Notes: a model not told the origin generated them from the sequence alone. A stretch of 64,000 nt of DNA from an uncultured Lachnospiraceae bacterium (GCA_910579465.1 CAJTUB010000002.1:368693-432692); one strand, 5' to 3'; counted from the first letter of the stretch, positions 9,157-24,397 are shown. Program-made: numbers and translations.

Positions 9157-10908
9157 ATGGTAATTGATGAAATTACAAAGCTGATAGAGGAAACAGTAAA
9201 CAGTAAGGTATTCGGAATCTGGTTTTTAATCGGGGCGGCACTTGTATTCTTTATGCAGGCGGGCTTTGCTATGGTGGAAACGGGCTTTACGAGGGCAAAG
9301 AACGCGGGCAACATTATAATGAAGAACCTGATGGACTTCTGTATCGGGACCGTCGTATTTATCCTGCTCGGCTTCGGGCTTATGATGGCAGAGGACTACG
9401 CGTTCGGGTTTATCGGTGTGCCGAATCTGGATATTTTTAAGGATTTTGGCGGATTCATTGAAAAAAATGCGTCGAGCTTTGTATTTAACCTTGTGTTCTG
9501 TGCGACGGCGGCGACGATTGTTTCGGGCGCGATGGCAGAACGGACGAAGTTCATATCCTATTGTGTTTATTCGGCAGTGATTTCCCTGTTCGTCTATCCG
9601 GTGGAGGCGGGCTGGATATGGAATTCCCAGGGCTGGCTTGCACAGATGGGCTTCCATGACTTTGCAGGCTCTGCGGCAATTCATTCGGTCGGCGGAATTA
9701 CCGCACTCATCGGGGCGATTATGGTAGGACCGCGTCTCGGAAAATACGTGAAGGAAAAGGGCAAGATAAAAAAGAAGGTAAACGCGATTCCGGGGCATTC
9801 CATTACGCTCGGCGCGCTCGGCTGCTTTATCCTGTGGTTCGGCTGGTACGGCTTTAACGGCGCGGCAGCATGGGATAACACCTCGTTGGCTTCCATTTTC
9901 CTGACAACGACGATTGCACCGGCGGTTGCCACCTGTGTTACGATGCTGTTTACCTGGATGAAAAACGGGAAGCCGGATGTTTCGATGTGTCTCAATGCCT
10001 CTCTGGCAGGTCTGGTCGGCATTACAGCAGGGTGTGACGCCTTGGACGCAATCGGCTCGATTGTAGTCGGCGTGGTTTCAGGTATTCTTGTTGTGGTGGT
10101 GGTCGAGGTACTGGATTTGAAGTTACATATCGACGACCCGGTCGGCGCGGTCGGCGTACATCTTGCGAACGGAATCTGGGGAACCCTTGCGGTAGGGCTT
10201 CTCGCAAACCCGAAGGCGCCTGCCGGTCTTGACGGGCTGTTCTATACGGGAAGCGCAAAGCTTTTCGGAATCCAGACGCTTGGTATTTTGGCAGTTCTTG
10301 GCTGGACGGCAGTCTGCATGACATTAGTATTTCTTGTAATTAAAAAGACAATCGGCCTGCGGGTATCCGCCGAGGAGGAAATCAAGGGCTTGGACAGCAC
10401 CGAGCACGGTCTGCCGAGCGCCTATGCGGATTTTGTCCCGGCGGTCGAGAGCCTGGATTACGGCTACGAGGAGGCAGTTCCGGTGACCGGCGAGATTCCT
10501 GTAGCGGAGGCGGTTCCGGTAAAGAAGGTGCCTGCCTTTGAGGAGGGAGAGCACAGGTTCACGAAGATAGAGATTATCTGTAAGGAATCGAAGTTTGAGG
10601 CATTAAAGAACGCCATGATGGACATCGGGATTACCGGCATGACGGTTTCCCATGTATTAGGCTGCGGCGTCCAGAAGGGAAAGCCGGAGTATTACCGTGG
10701 CGTACAGATAGAAGCAAACCTGCTGCCGAAGGTACAGGTGGATATCGTGGTCAGCAAGGTGCCGGTACGGAAGGTAATCGAGGCGGCAAAGAGCGTGCTT
10801 TATACCGGACATATCGGGGATGGTAAGATTTTTGTATACGAGGTGGAGAATGTCGTAAAGGTACGTACCGGAGAAGAGGGGTATGACGCTTTACAGGATG
10901 TGGAATAG
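9157..10908 (+). CDS. amt: ammonium transporter fused to a PII signalling domain
   Basis: A 583-residue protein. Residues 1 to about 400 are an Amt/Mep channel: eleven or so membrane spans, AGFAMVETGFTRAKNAGN near the start, and the pore His segment GSAAIHSVGG. After a linker of about 60 residues the C-terminus is a complete PII (GlnK-like) domain with the signature TGHIGDGKIFVYEV...VRTGE. In its T-loop, YRGVQI replaces the YRGAEY of enteric PII, so the uridylylated Tyr51 is absent. The fusion would place the PII gate in cis on the channel (inference). AAGGAG selects the ATG at 9157 rather than 9148. Confidence 0.95.
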   Translation: MVIDEITKLIEETVNSKVFGIWFLIGAALVFFMQAGFAMVETGFTRAKNAGNIIMKNLMDFCIGTVVFILLGFGLMMAEDYAFGFIGVPNLDIFKDFGGFIEKNASSFVFNLVFCATAATIVSGAMAERTKFISYCVYSAVISLFVYPVEAGWIWNSQGWLAQMGFHDFAGSAAIHSVGGITALIGAIMVGPRLGKYVKEKGKIKKKVNAIPGHSITLGALGCFILWFGWYGFNGAAAWDNTSLASIFLTTTIAPAVATCVTMLFTWMKNGKPDVSMCLNASLAGLVGITAGCDALDAIGSIVVGVVSGILVVVVVEVLDLKLHIDDPVGAVGVHLANGIWGTLAVGLLANPKAPAGLDGLFYTGSAKLFGIQTLGILAVLGWTAVCMTLVFLVIKKTIGLRVSAEEEIKGLDSTEHGLPSAYADFVPAVESLDYGYEEAVPVTGEIPVAEAVPVKKVPAFEEGEHRFTKIEIICKESKFEALKNAMMDIGITGMTVSHVLGCGVQKGKPEYYRGVQIEANLLPKVQVDIVVSKVPVRKVIEAAKSVLYTGHIGDGKIFVYEVENVVKVRTGEEGYDALQDVE

Positions 10909-10955
10909 CGCCATAAGGCGCTTTCCGCAGACAGAAATTTACGGAGGTGTATTCT

Positions 10956-15633
<4,678 letters not shown>

Positions 15634-15635
<2 letters not shown>

Positions 15636-15725
15636 GTTTCCGCATTTTCAGGTAACTATGAAGGTTCTGCGGACTGTGCTTGTGCTGCTTTTTGCATTTG
15701 TCCGAAGGACCGCGGTTTTTGCACG
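15634..15725 (-). repeat. partial copy of the inverted-repeat element family
   Basis: The stretch opens with the family end (CTGAGTTTCCGCATTTTC), carries the conserved core GGTTCTGCGGACTGTGC, and holds a 25-nt tract ending in GTCCGAAGGACCGCGG. That tract is the reverse complement of bases about 20203-20232 in the element at 20.0 kb. The second terminal repeat is missing. It lies between purF and carA, so any transcript joining them carries it. Confidence 0.55.
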
Positions 15726-15760
15726 GAACCGCAAGAGAAAAAATAAAGCGAGGTGGCGGT

Positions 15761-16846
15761 ATGGTGACAGAATATAACAGAAAGCTTATTCTGGAGGACG
15801 GGAGCGAATTTTACGGCTACGCGTTCGGCGGGGAATCCCAAAGGGTCTGCGAGCTTGTGTTTAATACCTCTATGACCGGCTATCAGGAGATTCTCTCGGA
15901 CCCGTCCTATGCCAGTCAGGCGGTGGTCATGACCTATCCCCTGATTGGGAATTACGGGATGGCAGAGGAGGATTACGAGACAGAGCTGCCGGTAATCGGC
16001 GGTCTGATTGTACGGGAATACAACGACGCTCCGTCGAATTTCAGGAGCACGGCGGCGTTAGGGGAGGTGATGAAGCGGTATCATATTCCGGGCGTGTGGG
16101 GAATCGATACGCGGAAGCTGACGCGCTCCATCCGCGACTACGGAAGCAGGAAGGTGCTGATTACGGAGGCATCGATGCCGCTTGAAAAAGGGCTTTCTCT
16201 TCTGGCAGAAAGCACGCTCCCGACGGATAGCGTGGCGCGGGTAAGCTGTAAAAGGATATGGACGGCAAATCCGGAGGCAGAGGGCTTCCATGTCGTGGCG
16301 ATTGACTGCGGCATGAAGAAGAATATCGTACAGTCCCTGTGCAGGCGGGGCTGCCGTGTGACCGTGGTGCCGTGGAATACGGAGGCTGACGCGATAAGGG
16401 CGCTTGCTCCGGACGGACTTCTGATTTCGAACGGGCCGGGCAATCCGGAGGACGTATCGCCGGTCATTGAAACGGTAAGGGCGCTGCGGGGAAGCGTCCC
16501 GATGTTCGGGATTTGTCTGGGTCACCAGATTATCTCGCTTGCCTGCGGGGCAAAGACCTATAAGCTGAAATTCGGGCACCGCGGCGGGAATCACCCGGTA
16601 CGGAACCTGGAAACCGGGAAAATAGAAATCACGTCGCAAAACCATTCCTATGCGGTTGCGGCAGACAGTCTTGCGCAGACGGGGCTTACCGTAACGCATG
16701 TTAATCTGTTAGACCAGACCGTTGAGGGCGTGAAATGCGAGAAGGACAGGATATTCAGCGTACAGTACCACCCGGAGAGCGCGCCTGGCCCGCAGGACAG
16801 CACATACCTGTTTGAACGCTTTTTAAAGTGGATGGAGGAGGAATAG
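15761..16846 (+). CDS. carA: carbamoyl-phosphate synthase small subunit
   Basis: Glutaminase subunit feeding ammonia to CarB for pyrimidines and arginine. Its 361 residues begin [19 protein letters not shown]. The class I amidotransferase nucleophile is Cys252 (FGICLGHQ), with the catalytic His/Glu in [13 protein letters not shown]. The ATG at 15761 follows GAGGTGG; earlier in-frame codons lie in the repeat element. carB begins 4 nt after its stop. Confidence 0.97.
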   Translation: MVTEYNRKLILEDGSEFYGYAFGGESQRVCELVFNTSMTGYQEILSDPSYASQAVVMTYPLIGNYGMAEEDYETELPVIGGLIVREYNDAPSNFRSTAALGEVMKRYHIPGVWGIDTRKLTRSIRDYGSRKVLITEASMPLEKGLSLLAESTLPTDSVARVSCKRIWTANPEAEGFHVVAIDCGMKKNIVQSLCRRGCRVTVVPWNTEADAIRALAPDGLLISNGPGNPEDVSPVIETVRALRGSVPMFGICLGHQIISLACGAKTYKLKFGHRGGNHPVRNLETGKIEITSQNHSYAVAADSLAQTGLTVTHVNLLDQTVEGVKCEKDRIFSVQYHPESAPGPQDSTYLFERFLKWMEEE

Positions 16847-16850
16847 TACG

Positions 16851-19800
16851 ATGCCGAAAAGAACAGATATTAAAAAAATCCTCGTCATAGGTTCGGGACC
16901 GATTGTCATCGGTCAGGCGGCGGAGTTTGATTATGCCGGGACGCAGGCGTGCCTTGCGTTAAAGGAGGAGGGGTATGAGGTCGTCCTTTGTAATTCGAAT
17001 CCGGCGACTATTATGACAGATACGACGATTGCCGATAAAGTATACATGGAACCGCTGACGTTGGAATATATTGCGAAAATTATCCGGTATGAGCGTCCGG
17101 ATGCAATCCTGCCCGGAATCGGCGGCCAGACAGGGCTGAATCTCGCCATGCAGTTAGAGAAAAAAGGGATTCTGGCGGAGTGTCGTACGGAGCTTTTAGG
17201 GACGAGGGGGAGCAGTATCGAGCAGGCGGAGGACCGCGAGCTGTTCAAGGAGCTTTGCGAGAGCCTCGGGGAGCCGGTGCTGCCCTCGGAGATTGCGACC
17301 TCTATGGAAGAGGGGCTGGCAGCGGCGGAAAAAATCGGCTACCCGGTTGTTTTGCGCCCTGCTTTTACGTTAGGCGGCACCGGTGGCGGGTTTGCGGATA
17401 ACGAGGAGGAGCTTCTGCCGTTAATGAAAAATGCGCTGTCCCTTTCCCCGGTGCATCAGGTCCTGATTGAAAAAAGCATCAAGGGCTATAAGGAAATCGA
17501 GTATGAGGTAATGCGCGACAGTAACGATACGGCAATTACAATTTGTAATATGGAAAACCTCGATCCGGTCGGGATTCATACGGGAGATTCGATTGTCGTA
17601 TGTCCCTCCCAGACCTTGACGAACAAGGAGTACCAGATGCTCCGGGACAGCGCGTTAAAAATCATCCGTGCACTGAAAATCGAGGGCGGCTGTAACGTGC
17701 AGTTTGCACTGGACCCGTGCTCCTTCCAGTATTATTTAATCGAGGTCAATCCGAGGGTGTCGCGTTCGTCCGCGCTTGCCTCCAAGGCAAGCGGTTATCC
17801 GATTGCGAGGGTTTCCGCTAAAATCGGAATCGGCATGACGTTGGACGAAATACAGATAGCCAACACGCCGGCATCGTTTGAACCGGCGTTGGACTATGTC
17901 GTGACGAAGATGCCGCGTTTTCCGTTTGATAAGTTTGCGGACGCCAGTCATACGCTCGGCACGCAGATGAAGGCGACCGGCGAGGTGATGAGCGTCGGAA
18001 GGACCTTTGAGGAAAGTCTGCTAAAGGCAATCCGTTCCTTAGAGACAGGGCTGTATCATCTTTACAGCAGCAGGTTTGACGACGAAAGCAGAGAGGCGCT
18101 TTCGGGGTATATTAAGAACGGGAGCGACGACCGGATTTATGCGGTGGCGGAGCTTTTGCGGCGGGGCTTTCGCGAGGAGGAGCTTGCCGGGATTACCGGA
18201 ATCGATTTGTTTTTCCTGCGGAAGCTGAAAAACATTGTAGAAGAGGAAAACGAGGTAAGGGAGCATCCGGGGGATAAGAGGGTGCTGTATCATGCGAAGC
18301 GGATGGGCTTTTCCGACAGGGAGATTGCAAGGCTCTGGAACCGGACGGAAACGGAGGTGTTTGCGTTCCGGAAGAAGGAGGGGCTTCTTCCCGTGTATAA
18401 GATGATTGATACGTGCGCCTCGGAGTTTGACAGCTATATCCCGTATTTTTATTCTACCTATGAGGAGGAAAACGAATCGGTCGTTTCGGACAGGAAAAAA
18501 ATCGTCGTGCTTGGCTCGGGACCAATCCGTATCGGGCAGGGGGTCGAGTTTGACTACTCTACCGTCCATGCGGTTAAGACGATTCAGGAAGCGGGCTATG
18601 AAGCGATTATCATTAACAATAACCCGGAAACGGTTTCCACCGACTATACCTGCTCGGATAAGCTGTATTTTGAGCCGCTCTGCGTAGAGGACGTGATGAA
18701 CGTCATCGAGCTGGAGCAGCCGGAGGGCGTGATTGCGGCACTTGGCGGACAGACGGCGGTGAATCTGGCGGAGCCGTTGAGCAGGCGGGGCGTCAGGATT
18801 ATCGGTACGGACTGCGCCGCAATCGACCGGGCGGAAAACCGCGAGGCGTTTGAGCGGCTGCTTTCCTCGTTAGGCATCCCGCAGCCGCGGGGGCAGGCGG
18901 TGACGAACGTGGAGGACGGCGTCCGGGCAGCGGCGGAAATCGGCTATCCGGTGCTTGTGCGCCCGAGCTTCGTTTTAGGCGGCAGGGCAATGCAGATTGT
19001 CGCGAAAGAGGAGCAGATGCGCAGCTACTTAAAGACCGCGGTGGAAATCGACGAGGACAGACCGGTGCTGGTCGATAAATACATCCGCGGAAAGGAAGTC
19101 GAGGTAGACGCCGTCTGTGACGGGAAGCGGGTGTTTGTTCCGGGTATCATGGAGTTAGTTGAGCGGACCGGTATCCACTCCGGCGACTCCATCAGCGTAT
19201 ATCCGTCGTTCAGTATTTCGGAGCAGGTCAAAAAAACGATACTCGAATACACCGAAAAGCTCGGGCTTGCCATCGGGATTATCGGCCTGTTTAACATCCA
19301 GTTTATCGTGGACGGGGACGACAGGGTTTTTATCATCGAGGTAAACCCGCGCTCCTCCCGGACTGTTCCGTTTCTTTCCAAGGCAACCGGGTACAGCCTT
19401 GCGGATATCGCAACCTATACCATTCTGGGAAGGAGCCTTGCGGAGCAGGGGCTTACGGAAATTTACCCGAAGGAAAAGTCGTGGTACTATGTCAAGGTGC
19501 CGGCGTTTTCCTTCTCGAAGCTGAACGGGATGGACGCGTATCTGTCGCCGGAAATGAAGTCAACCGGGGAGGCAATCGGGTATGACAGGAAGCTGCACCG
19601 TGCCATGTATAAGGCAATGATTGCTTCCGGAATGAAGCTGCAGAACTACGGGACGGTTGTCGTGACGCTCGCGGATGAGGACAAGGAGGAGGCGCTTTCC
19701 TTAGTACGCAGGTTTTATAACATGGGCTTTAATATCGAGGCAACCATCGGCACGGCGGACTTTTTAAAGGAGCACGGAATCCGTACGAGGGTGCGCAGGA

Positions 19801-20039
19801 AGCTGAGCGAGGGAAGCGAGGAAATCCTGGATTCCATCCGGGCGGGGTATGTCAGCTACGTCATCAATACCCGCGCGATACTGTCGGGAATCCACTACGA
19901 GGACGGAGTCGCAATCAGACAGTGCGCAAGCCAGAATAATGTAACGATGCTGACGTCGTTAGATACCGTAAAGGTCCTTTTGGACGTGCTGGAGGAGACG
20001 ACCATCGGCATAGCCGTCATTAACGAAAAGGATAGTTGA
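16851..20039 (+). CDS. carB: carbamoyl-phosphate synthase large subunit
   Basis: Makes carbamoyl phosphate from bicarbonate, ammonia and two ATP. The 1062 residues show the duplicated ATP-grasp plan. The first half starts [20 protein letters not shown] and the second [19 protein letters not shown]. Metal-ligand segments [20 protein letters not shown] and [20 protein letters not shown] end the two ATP-grasp domains. A C-terminal MGS-like allosteric domain (about residues 925-1062) follows. It closes the glutamine-user run; an inverted-repeat element follows directly. Confidence 0.98.
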   Translation: MPKRTDIKKILVIGSGPIVIGQAAEFDYAGTQACLALKEEGYEVVLCNSNPATIMTDTTIADKVYMEPLTLEYIAKIIRYERPDAILPGIGGQTGLNLAMQLEKKGILAECRTELLGTRGSSIEQAEDRELFKELCESLGEPVLPSEIATSMEEGLAAAEKIGYPVVLRPAFTLGGTGGGFADNEEELLPLMKNALSLSPVHQVLIEKSIKGYKEIEYEVMRDSNDTAITICNMENLDPVGIHTGDSIVVCPSQTLTNKEYQMLRDSALKIIRALKIEGGCNVQFALDPCSFQYYLIEVNPRVSRSSALASKASGYPIARVSAKIGIGMTLDEIQIANTPASFEPALDYVVTKMPRFPFDKFADASHTLGTQMKATGEVMSVGRTFEESLLKAIRSLETGLYHLYSSRFDDESREALSGYIKNGSDDRIYAVAELLRRGFREEELAGITGIDLFFLRKLKNIVEEENEVREHPGDKRVLYHAKRMGFSDREIARLWNRTETEVFAFRKKEGLLPVYKMIDTCASEFDSYIPYFYSTYEEENESVVSDRKKIVVLGSGPIRIGQGVEFDYSTVHAVKTIQEAGYEAIIINNNPETVSTDYTCSDKLYFEPLCVEDVMNVIELEQPEGVIAALGGQTAVNLAEPLSRRGVRIIGTDCAAIDRAENREAFERLLSSLGIPQPRGQAVTNVEDGVRAAAEIGYPVLVRPSFVLGGRAMQIVAKEEQMRSYLKTAVEIDEDRPVLVDKYIRGKEVEVDAVCDGKRVFVPGIMELVERTGIHSGDSISVYPSFSISEQVKKTILEYTEKLGLAIGIIGLFNIQFIVDGDDRVFIIEVNPRSSRTVPFLSKATGYSLADIATYTILGRSLAEQGLTEIYPKEKSWYYVKVPAFSFSKLNGMDAYLSPEMKSTGEAIGYDRKLHRAMYKAMIASGMKLQNYGTVVVTLADEDKEEALSLVRRFYNMGFNIEATIGTADFLKEHGIRTRVRRKLSEGSEEILDSIRAGYVSYVINTRAILSGIHYEDGVAIRQCASQNNVTMLTSLDTVKVLLDVLEETTIGIAVINEKDS

Positions 20040-20290
20040 ATTTCCACATTTTTTGAGCCCCCTGTGTAAAGTCCCTGCGCCTGCGCGCTCCTGGAGTTTG
20101 CAGGCGCTGCACTCTGCCGGACTTCCGCTAAGTACCGCTAAGCCGCTCGGGAGCGTCCTCGCGCCTAAGCGGTACTAAGAGGCGATTCCGGCGCCGTGCA
20201 AAACGCGGTCCTTCGGACAAATGCAAACTCCTGGCAGCGTGCAGGTGCGGGACCTTGCAGGGAGAATTAAAAAATGTGGAAATCTAAGAA
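20038..20290. repeat. inverted-repeat (MITE-like) element A
   Basis: About 250 bp bounded by TTTCCACATTTTTT and its exact reverse complement AAAAAATGTGGAAA. The similarity of the two arms extends inward some 60 bp, seen in CCTGGAGTTTGCAGG on the left and the reversed CCAGGAGTTTGCATTT on the right. The centre has its own palindrome (AGTACCGCT and AGCGGTACT). No coding frame of note is present. It fills the gap between carB and dapL and would fold into one long hairpin if transcribed. Confidence 0.7.
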
Positions 20291-20314
20291 AATAATATAG
20301 AATGGAGGAACCGT

Positions 20315-21511
20315 ATGCAGACGATTAATATGCATTATGCGGATTTGAAGGATTCGTATTTATTTTATAATATTGCGCAGAAGACAAAGGCGTATCTTGA
20401 GGAGCATCCGGGGACGCATCTGTACCGTATGGGTATCGGGGATGTGTCGCTGCCGTTGTGCGACGCGGTCATCCAGGCGCTTCATGGCGCGGTGGAGGAC
20501 CAGGCGGTAAAGGAGAGCTTTCACGGCTATATGCCGGAGTGCGGCGCGCCGTTTTTACGGGAGGCGGTTGCCGGGTATTATGAAAAAAGGGGTGTGACGC
20601 TTTCTCCGGAGGAGGTGTTTGTTTCCAGCGGCGCAAGCGACGAGCTGGGCGATATTCTTGATTTGTTTGACCGGGGCAGCACCTCGCTTGTGATTGAACC
20701 GGCGTATCCTGCCTATGTGGACGCGAATATCATGGCGGGCAGGAAAATCGTCCATCTCGCTTCGGGAGAGCACAACGGCTTCCTGCCGCTGCCGGAGGCG
20801 GATACGAAGGCAGACCTTTTATACATCTGCTCGCCGAATAACCCTACCGGCGCCGTATTTGACAGGGAAAAGCTGCAGGCGTGGGTAGATTATGCAAATA
20901 AAACGGGGGCGGTCATTCTGTTCGATGCCGCCTATGAGGCGTTCATCGAGGAGCCGGGACTGCCGCACAGCATCTTTGAGCTGCCGGGCGCGCGTACCTG
21001 TGCGATTGAAATCTGTTCCCTTTCCAAGACCGCGGGCTTTACCGGGACAAGGCTCGGCTATACCGTAATCCCGAAGGAGCTGGAGCGGTGTGGTATGAAC
21101 CTGAATGCGATGTGGGTCAGGAACCGGACGACGAAAACGAACGGCGTGTCGTATATTATACAGAAGGGCGGTGCGGCTGTTTTCACGCCGGAGGGGCAGA
21201 AGCAGATTCACGACAATATCCGGATTTATAAAAACAACGCGGCATGTCTGATGGAGGCGTTAGACGAGCTCGGCATCTGGTACTGCGGCGGTAAGAACGC
21301 GCCATACCTGTGGATGAAGTGTCCGGGCGGCATGACAAGCTGGGAGCTGTTTGACTATCTGCTCCATGAGATACAGGTGGTTGGTACGCCGGGCGAGGGC
21401 TTCGGCGCCTGCGGCGAAGGGTATTTCCGCTTCTCTACCTTCGGAAGCCCGGAGGATACAAGGGAGGCGGCCAGACGGATGAAGGAGCTGTTCGGGAAAC
21501 AGAAGGGGTAA
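20315..21511 (+). CDS. dapL: LL-diaminopimelate aminotransferase
   Basis: PLP enzyme converting tetrahydrodipicolinate directly to LL-diaminopimelate for lysine and peptidoglycan. The 398 residues contain MGIGDVSLPLCDAVI, the substrate loop EDQAVKESFHGYMPECG, CSPNNPTGAVF, and the Schiff-base Lys238 in SLSKTAGFTGTRLGY. AATGGAGGA precedes the ATG. It lies downstream of repeat element A and ends before the terminator at 21577, so it is probably a one-gene unit. Confidence 0.96.
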   Translation: MQTINMHYADLKDSYLFYNIAQKTKAYLEEHPGTHLYRMGIGDVSLPLCDAVIQALHGAVEDQAVKESFHGYMPECGAPFLREAVAGYYEKRGVTLSPEEVFVSSGASDELGDILDLFDRGSTSLVIEPAYPAYVDANIMAGRKIVHLASGEHNGFLPLPEADTKADLLYICSPNNPTGAVFDREKLQAWVDYANKTGAVILFDAAYEAFIEEPGLPHSIFELPGARTCAIEICSLSKTAGFTGTRLGYTVIPKELERCGMNLNAMWVRNRTTKTNGVSYIIQKGGAAVFTPEGQKQIHDNIRIYKNNAACLMEALDELGIWYCGGKNAPYLWMKCPGGMTSWELFDYLLHEIQVVGTPGEGFGACGEGYFRFSTFGSPEDTREAARRMKELFGKQKG

Positions 21512-21576
21512 AGGCACGGATGTCTTGCGGCGGTGCCCCCGTTTTAGAAATCTGGAAAATTGCTTTATTGTAAAAG

Positions 21577-21639
21577 AGAGAGTACACCTTATTTTTGTAT
21601 GCGTGAACGCTTCATCAGATAAGGTACACTCTCTTTTTT
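21577..21639. terminator. terminator after dapL
   Basis: Two 7-bp helices separated by a 2x2 mismatch (AGAGAGT..CACCTTAT with ATAAGGT..ACTCTCT) and an inner GCGT/ACGC hairpin precede five T. The mirrored A-rich flank allows function on either strand. Confidence 0.75.
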
Positions 21640-21652
21640 ATGGATAATCCCA

Positions 21653-21747
21653 CTTTGAGTTTTTGCATTTTTGAATAAATCGGGAAAGTTCCGCAGGCTG
21701 CACAGCCTGCGGAACGCAAAAAGGTGTATAAACTGCGGGAACTCAAG
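21653..21747. repeat. inverted-repeat (MITE-like) element B
   Basis: A 95-bp element with ends TTTGAGTTTTTGCATTTTT and AAACTGCGGGAACTCAAG (inverted). It encloses a perfect 13-bp palindrome (21688-21715) with a two-base loop that contains the family core GTTCCGCAGGCTG. It lies just ahead of the promoter of the BMP-domain gene and contains no gene. Confidence 0.6.
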
Positions 21748-21760
21748 ATAATTCTGCCTA

Positions 21761-21789
21761 TTGTAAAATAGCGGTGGATTTGGTATTAT
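21761..21789 (+). promoter_or_regulatory. promoter of the BMP-domain/phosphoesterase pair
   Basis: TTGTAA (21761-21766), 17 nt, TATTAT (21784-21789), leaving about 66 nt to the ATG at 21863. It starts 14 nt past the end of repeat element B. Confidence 0.6.
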
Positions 21790-21862
21790 GGTAGCGGAGT
21801 CCGCTCTGGTATAACAAAGAGGAAAGCAGAAGAAGTTGTTGTATGGTTATCAGGAGGGAACT

Positions 21863-23773
21863 ATGGGAAAAGAAGATTATGCGAAGGCGGTTAAGCTTGG
21901 GAAAAGGGATTATCAGATGCGTATGCTGCGCGGCATGAAGCCGACGCTTCAGGTGCTCGATGATATTTTGCCGGAAAAGGGTACATATGCGGAGCAGCCG
22001 CTTGGTCTGGTGCAGATTCCGATTGAACAGATTGTCGGGACAAAGAATGCCGGGCGCAGCAATTCCTTTGCAGGGAATTTTATGCCGATTCTGCGCGACG
22101 GTACGGAGTTTGCCGCCAAATGGTCGGAGCTGAGCACCAGTCATGTGGAGGAGGGGATTCACACTCCGGTTAAGGCATATGAATACATGAACAAGTTTTA
22201 TGTGGAGGAAGGAAATAAACGCGTCAGCGTTATGAAATATTTTGAGGCGGATTCGATTCCGGGCGAGGTGACCCGGATTATTCCGAAGCGTACAGAGGAT
22301 AAGGAAAATAAGATTTATTTTGAGTTTCTGGATTTCTACCGGTTTGCGCCGATTAATTACATCTGGTTCTCACAGGAAGGGAGCTTTGCAAGGCTGCAGG
22401 AGGCAGTCGGCAAGGAGCCGGAGGAACGGTGGACAGAGGACGATCTGCGGGAGTTCAGCTCCATGTATAACCGCTTTGCCGCGGAGTTTAAGTCGCAGGG
22501 CGGCGGAAAGCTGAAGGCGACCGCAGGGGATGCGTTTCTTTCGTTTATCATGCTGTACGGCTATCAGGAGGTCTGTGAAAAGACGACCAGCGAGCTGAAG
22601 GAGCTGCTTGCAAAGAGCTGGGAGGAGTTTGAGCTTTTGCAGGAGGAGCAGGGAATCGAGCTGAAAATGAAGCCGAATCAGGAGAAGAGGTCGTTGCTCA
22701 GTGCGATTTTCCCGCTGTCCTCCCCGAAACTGAAGATTGCGTTTATTTATGAGAAAACGCCGGGAACCTCGGCGTGGACGTATGCGCATGAGCTTGGCAG
22801 GCTGTATCTGGAGCAGACCTTCCCGGAGGAGGTCAGCACAGTCAGCTACGAGTGGGGAACACAGGAGAATATTGACAGCCTGCTTGCGGATGCGGTGGCG
22901 GCGGGCTGTAACCTGATTTTTACAACGACGCCTTCCTTTGTGCAGGCGAGTGTAAAGGCGGCGATTGCCAATCCGGAGGTACGGATTATGAACTGTTCCC
23001 TGCACACCTCCCACCGTTATATCCGTACCTACTATGCGCGGATGCATGAGGCGAAGTTCCTGATGGGGGCGATTGCCGGGGCAATGGCGGAGAATAACCG
23101 TCTGCTTTACATCGAGGATTACCCGATTTACGGCTCAATTGCCAATATCAATGCCTTTGCGCTCGGGGCGAAGATGATTAATCCGCGGGTGGAGGTTTAT
23201 CTGGAATGGTCGGCCAGAAAGGAGTTTGACATTGATAAGAAAATCCGGGAGCTTTCGCCTGCCTGTATTTCCGGAAAGGATATGATGATACCGGAGGAGG
23301 CGTCCCGCTTTTTCGGGCTTTACCATATGGAGGGGGAGAGTCCGCGTAACCTTGCGATGCCAATCTGCCACTGGGGCAAGTTCTACGAGCAGCTGATTCG
23401 TACGATTATGGCAGGAAAATGGAAGTCGGACGACAGCTCCTCTGCGACCAAGGCAATTAATTACTGGTGGGGGATTTCGTCGGGTGCAATCGATGTAATC
23501 TGTTCACAGCGTCTGCCGATTGGCACGAAGCGGCTTTTGGATTTGTTAAAGGCGGCAATCAGCTCAGAGCAGTTTAATCCGTTTTCCGGTATTTTATATT
23601 CACAGACAGGCGTGACGCAGCCGGACCCGGATAAGAGCCTTACACCGGAGGAAATCATGCAGATGGACTGGCTGGCGGAAAATGTCATCGGCACGATTCC
23701 GGAGACCGTGGAGCTGAAGGAGCAGGCGGAGCCGTTAGTAAGGCAGCAGGGGGTAAAACAAAAGGAAGGTTAA
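21863..23773 (+). CDS. cytoplasmic BMP-domain protein with ParB-like N-terminus
   Basis: A 636-residue protein with no signal peptide or lipobox. Residues about 45-150 have a ParB/sulfiredoxin-like pattern (VQIPIEQIVGT, then FYVEEGNKRVSVMKYF). Residues about 285-560 match the basic-membrane-protein (PnrA-like) periplasmic-binding fold: KIAFIYEKTPGTSAWTYAH, NLIFTTTPSF, AKFLMGAIAGAMAENN and GAKMINPRVEVYLEW. BMP proteins are normally nucleoside-binding lipoproteins, so this one may sense a nucleoside-like ligand inside the cell (inference). AGGAGG precedes the ATG by 5 nt. It is followed 6 nt later by the metallophosphoesterase gene, and co-function is likely. Confidence 0.8.
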   Translation: MGKEDYAKAVKLGKRDYQMRMLRGMKPTLQVLDDILPEKGTYAEQPLGLVQIPIEQIVGTKNAGRSNSFAGNFMPILRDGTEFAAKWSELSTSHVEEGIHTPVKAYEYMNKFYVEEGNKRVSVMKYFEADSIPGEVTRIIPKRTEDKENKIYFEFLDFYRFAPINYIWFSQEGSFARLQEAVGKEPEERWTEDDLREFSSMYNRFAAEFKSQGGGKLKATAGDAFLSFIMLYGYQEVCEKTTSELKELLAKSWEEFELLQEEQGIELKMKPNQEKRSLLSAIFPLSSPKLKIAFIYEKTPGTSAWTYAHELGRLYLEQTFPEEVSTVSYEWGTQENIDSLLADAVAAGCNLIFTTTPSFVQASVKAAIANPEVRIMNCSLHTSHRYIRTYYARMHEAKFLMGAIAGAMAENNRLLYIEDYPIYGSIANINAFALGAKMINPRVEVYLEWSARKEFDIDKKIRELSPACISGKDMMIPEEASRFFGLYHMEGESPRNLAMPICHWGKFYEQLIRTIMAGKWKSDDSSSATKAINYWWGISSGAIDVICSQRLPIGTKRLLDLLKAAISSEQFNPFSGILYSQTGVTQPDPDKSLTPEEIMQMDWLAENVIGTIPETVELKEQAEPLVRQQGVKQKEG

Positions 23774-23779
23774 TACAGG

Positions 23780-24397
23780 ATGAGGATATTAGCGATTGCG
23801 GATGAGGAATCAAAGGTCTTGTGGGATTATTTTGATAAGAGCATGCTGGAGGGAATTGACCTGATTATTTCCTGCGGCGACTTAGACCCGCGCTATCTTT
23901 CCTTTCTGGTGACCTTTTATACAGGACCGGTGCTGTATGTACACGGGAACCATGACGGCAGGTATGAGCAGATTCCGCCGGAGGGCTGCACCTGTATTGA
24001 GGATAAAATTTTTGTCTATAAGGGCATAAGAATATTGGGACTCGGCGGCTCCATGCGCTACAAGCCGGGTCCCCACCAATATACGGAGGGTGAGATGAAG
24101 AAGCGGGTGAAAAGGCTCCGGTTCCAGCTCCTCCGGCGGCGCGGCTTTGACATTCTTGTGACGCATGCGCCCGCCTATCAGCTGAATGACGGACGCGACC
24201 TGCCGCACCAGGGCTTTAAGGTGTTCCGGACATTAATGGAGAAATACCACCCGAGGTTTTTCCTGCACGGGCATGTGCATCTGTCTTACGGGAGAAATCA
24301 TAAGCGTTACGACCGCTATGAGGAGACCCATGTGATTAATGCATATGAGAGGTTTGTATTTGATTTTGAGGATGAGAACCCGCGGGGGCGCCGGTAG
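23780..24397 (+). CDS. metallophosphoesterase (calcineurin-like)
   Basis: This 205-residue protein of the calcineurin-like fold carries the dimetal motifs CGDLD (residues about 33-37), GNHD (about 57-60), THAP (about 131-134) and GHVH (about 159-162). The substrate is unknown; the family includes phosphodiesterases and nucleotidases. It is co-transcribed with the BMP-domain gene. The C-terminus is rich in Arg/His (RNHKRYDRYEE, PRGRR), which could contact nucleic acid (speculative). Confidence 0.88.
   Translation: MRILAIADEESKVLWDYFDKSMLEGIDLIISCGDLDPRYLSFLVTFYTGPVLYVHGNHDGRYEQIPPEGCTCIEDKIFVYKGIRILGLGGSMRYKPGPHQYTEGEMKKRVKRLRFQLLRRRGFDILVTHAPAYQLNDGRDLPHQGFKVFRTLMEKYHPRFFLHGHVHLSYGRNHKRYDRYEETHVINAYERFVFDFEDENPRGRR

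Noticed and set aside
22370..23047. 225-codon minus-strand frame in the BMP-domain gene
   Set aside because: Shadow frame within a confidently assigned gene.
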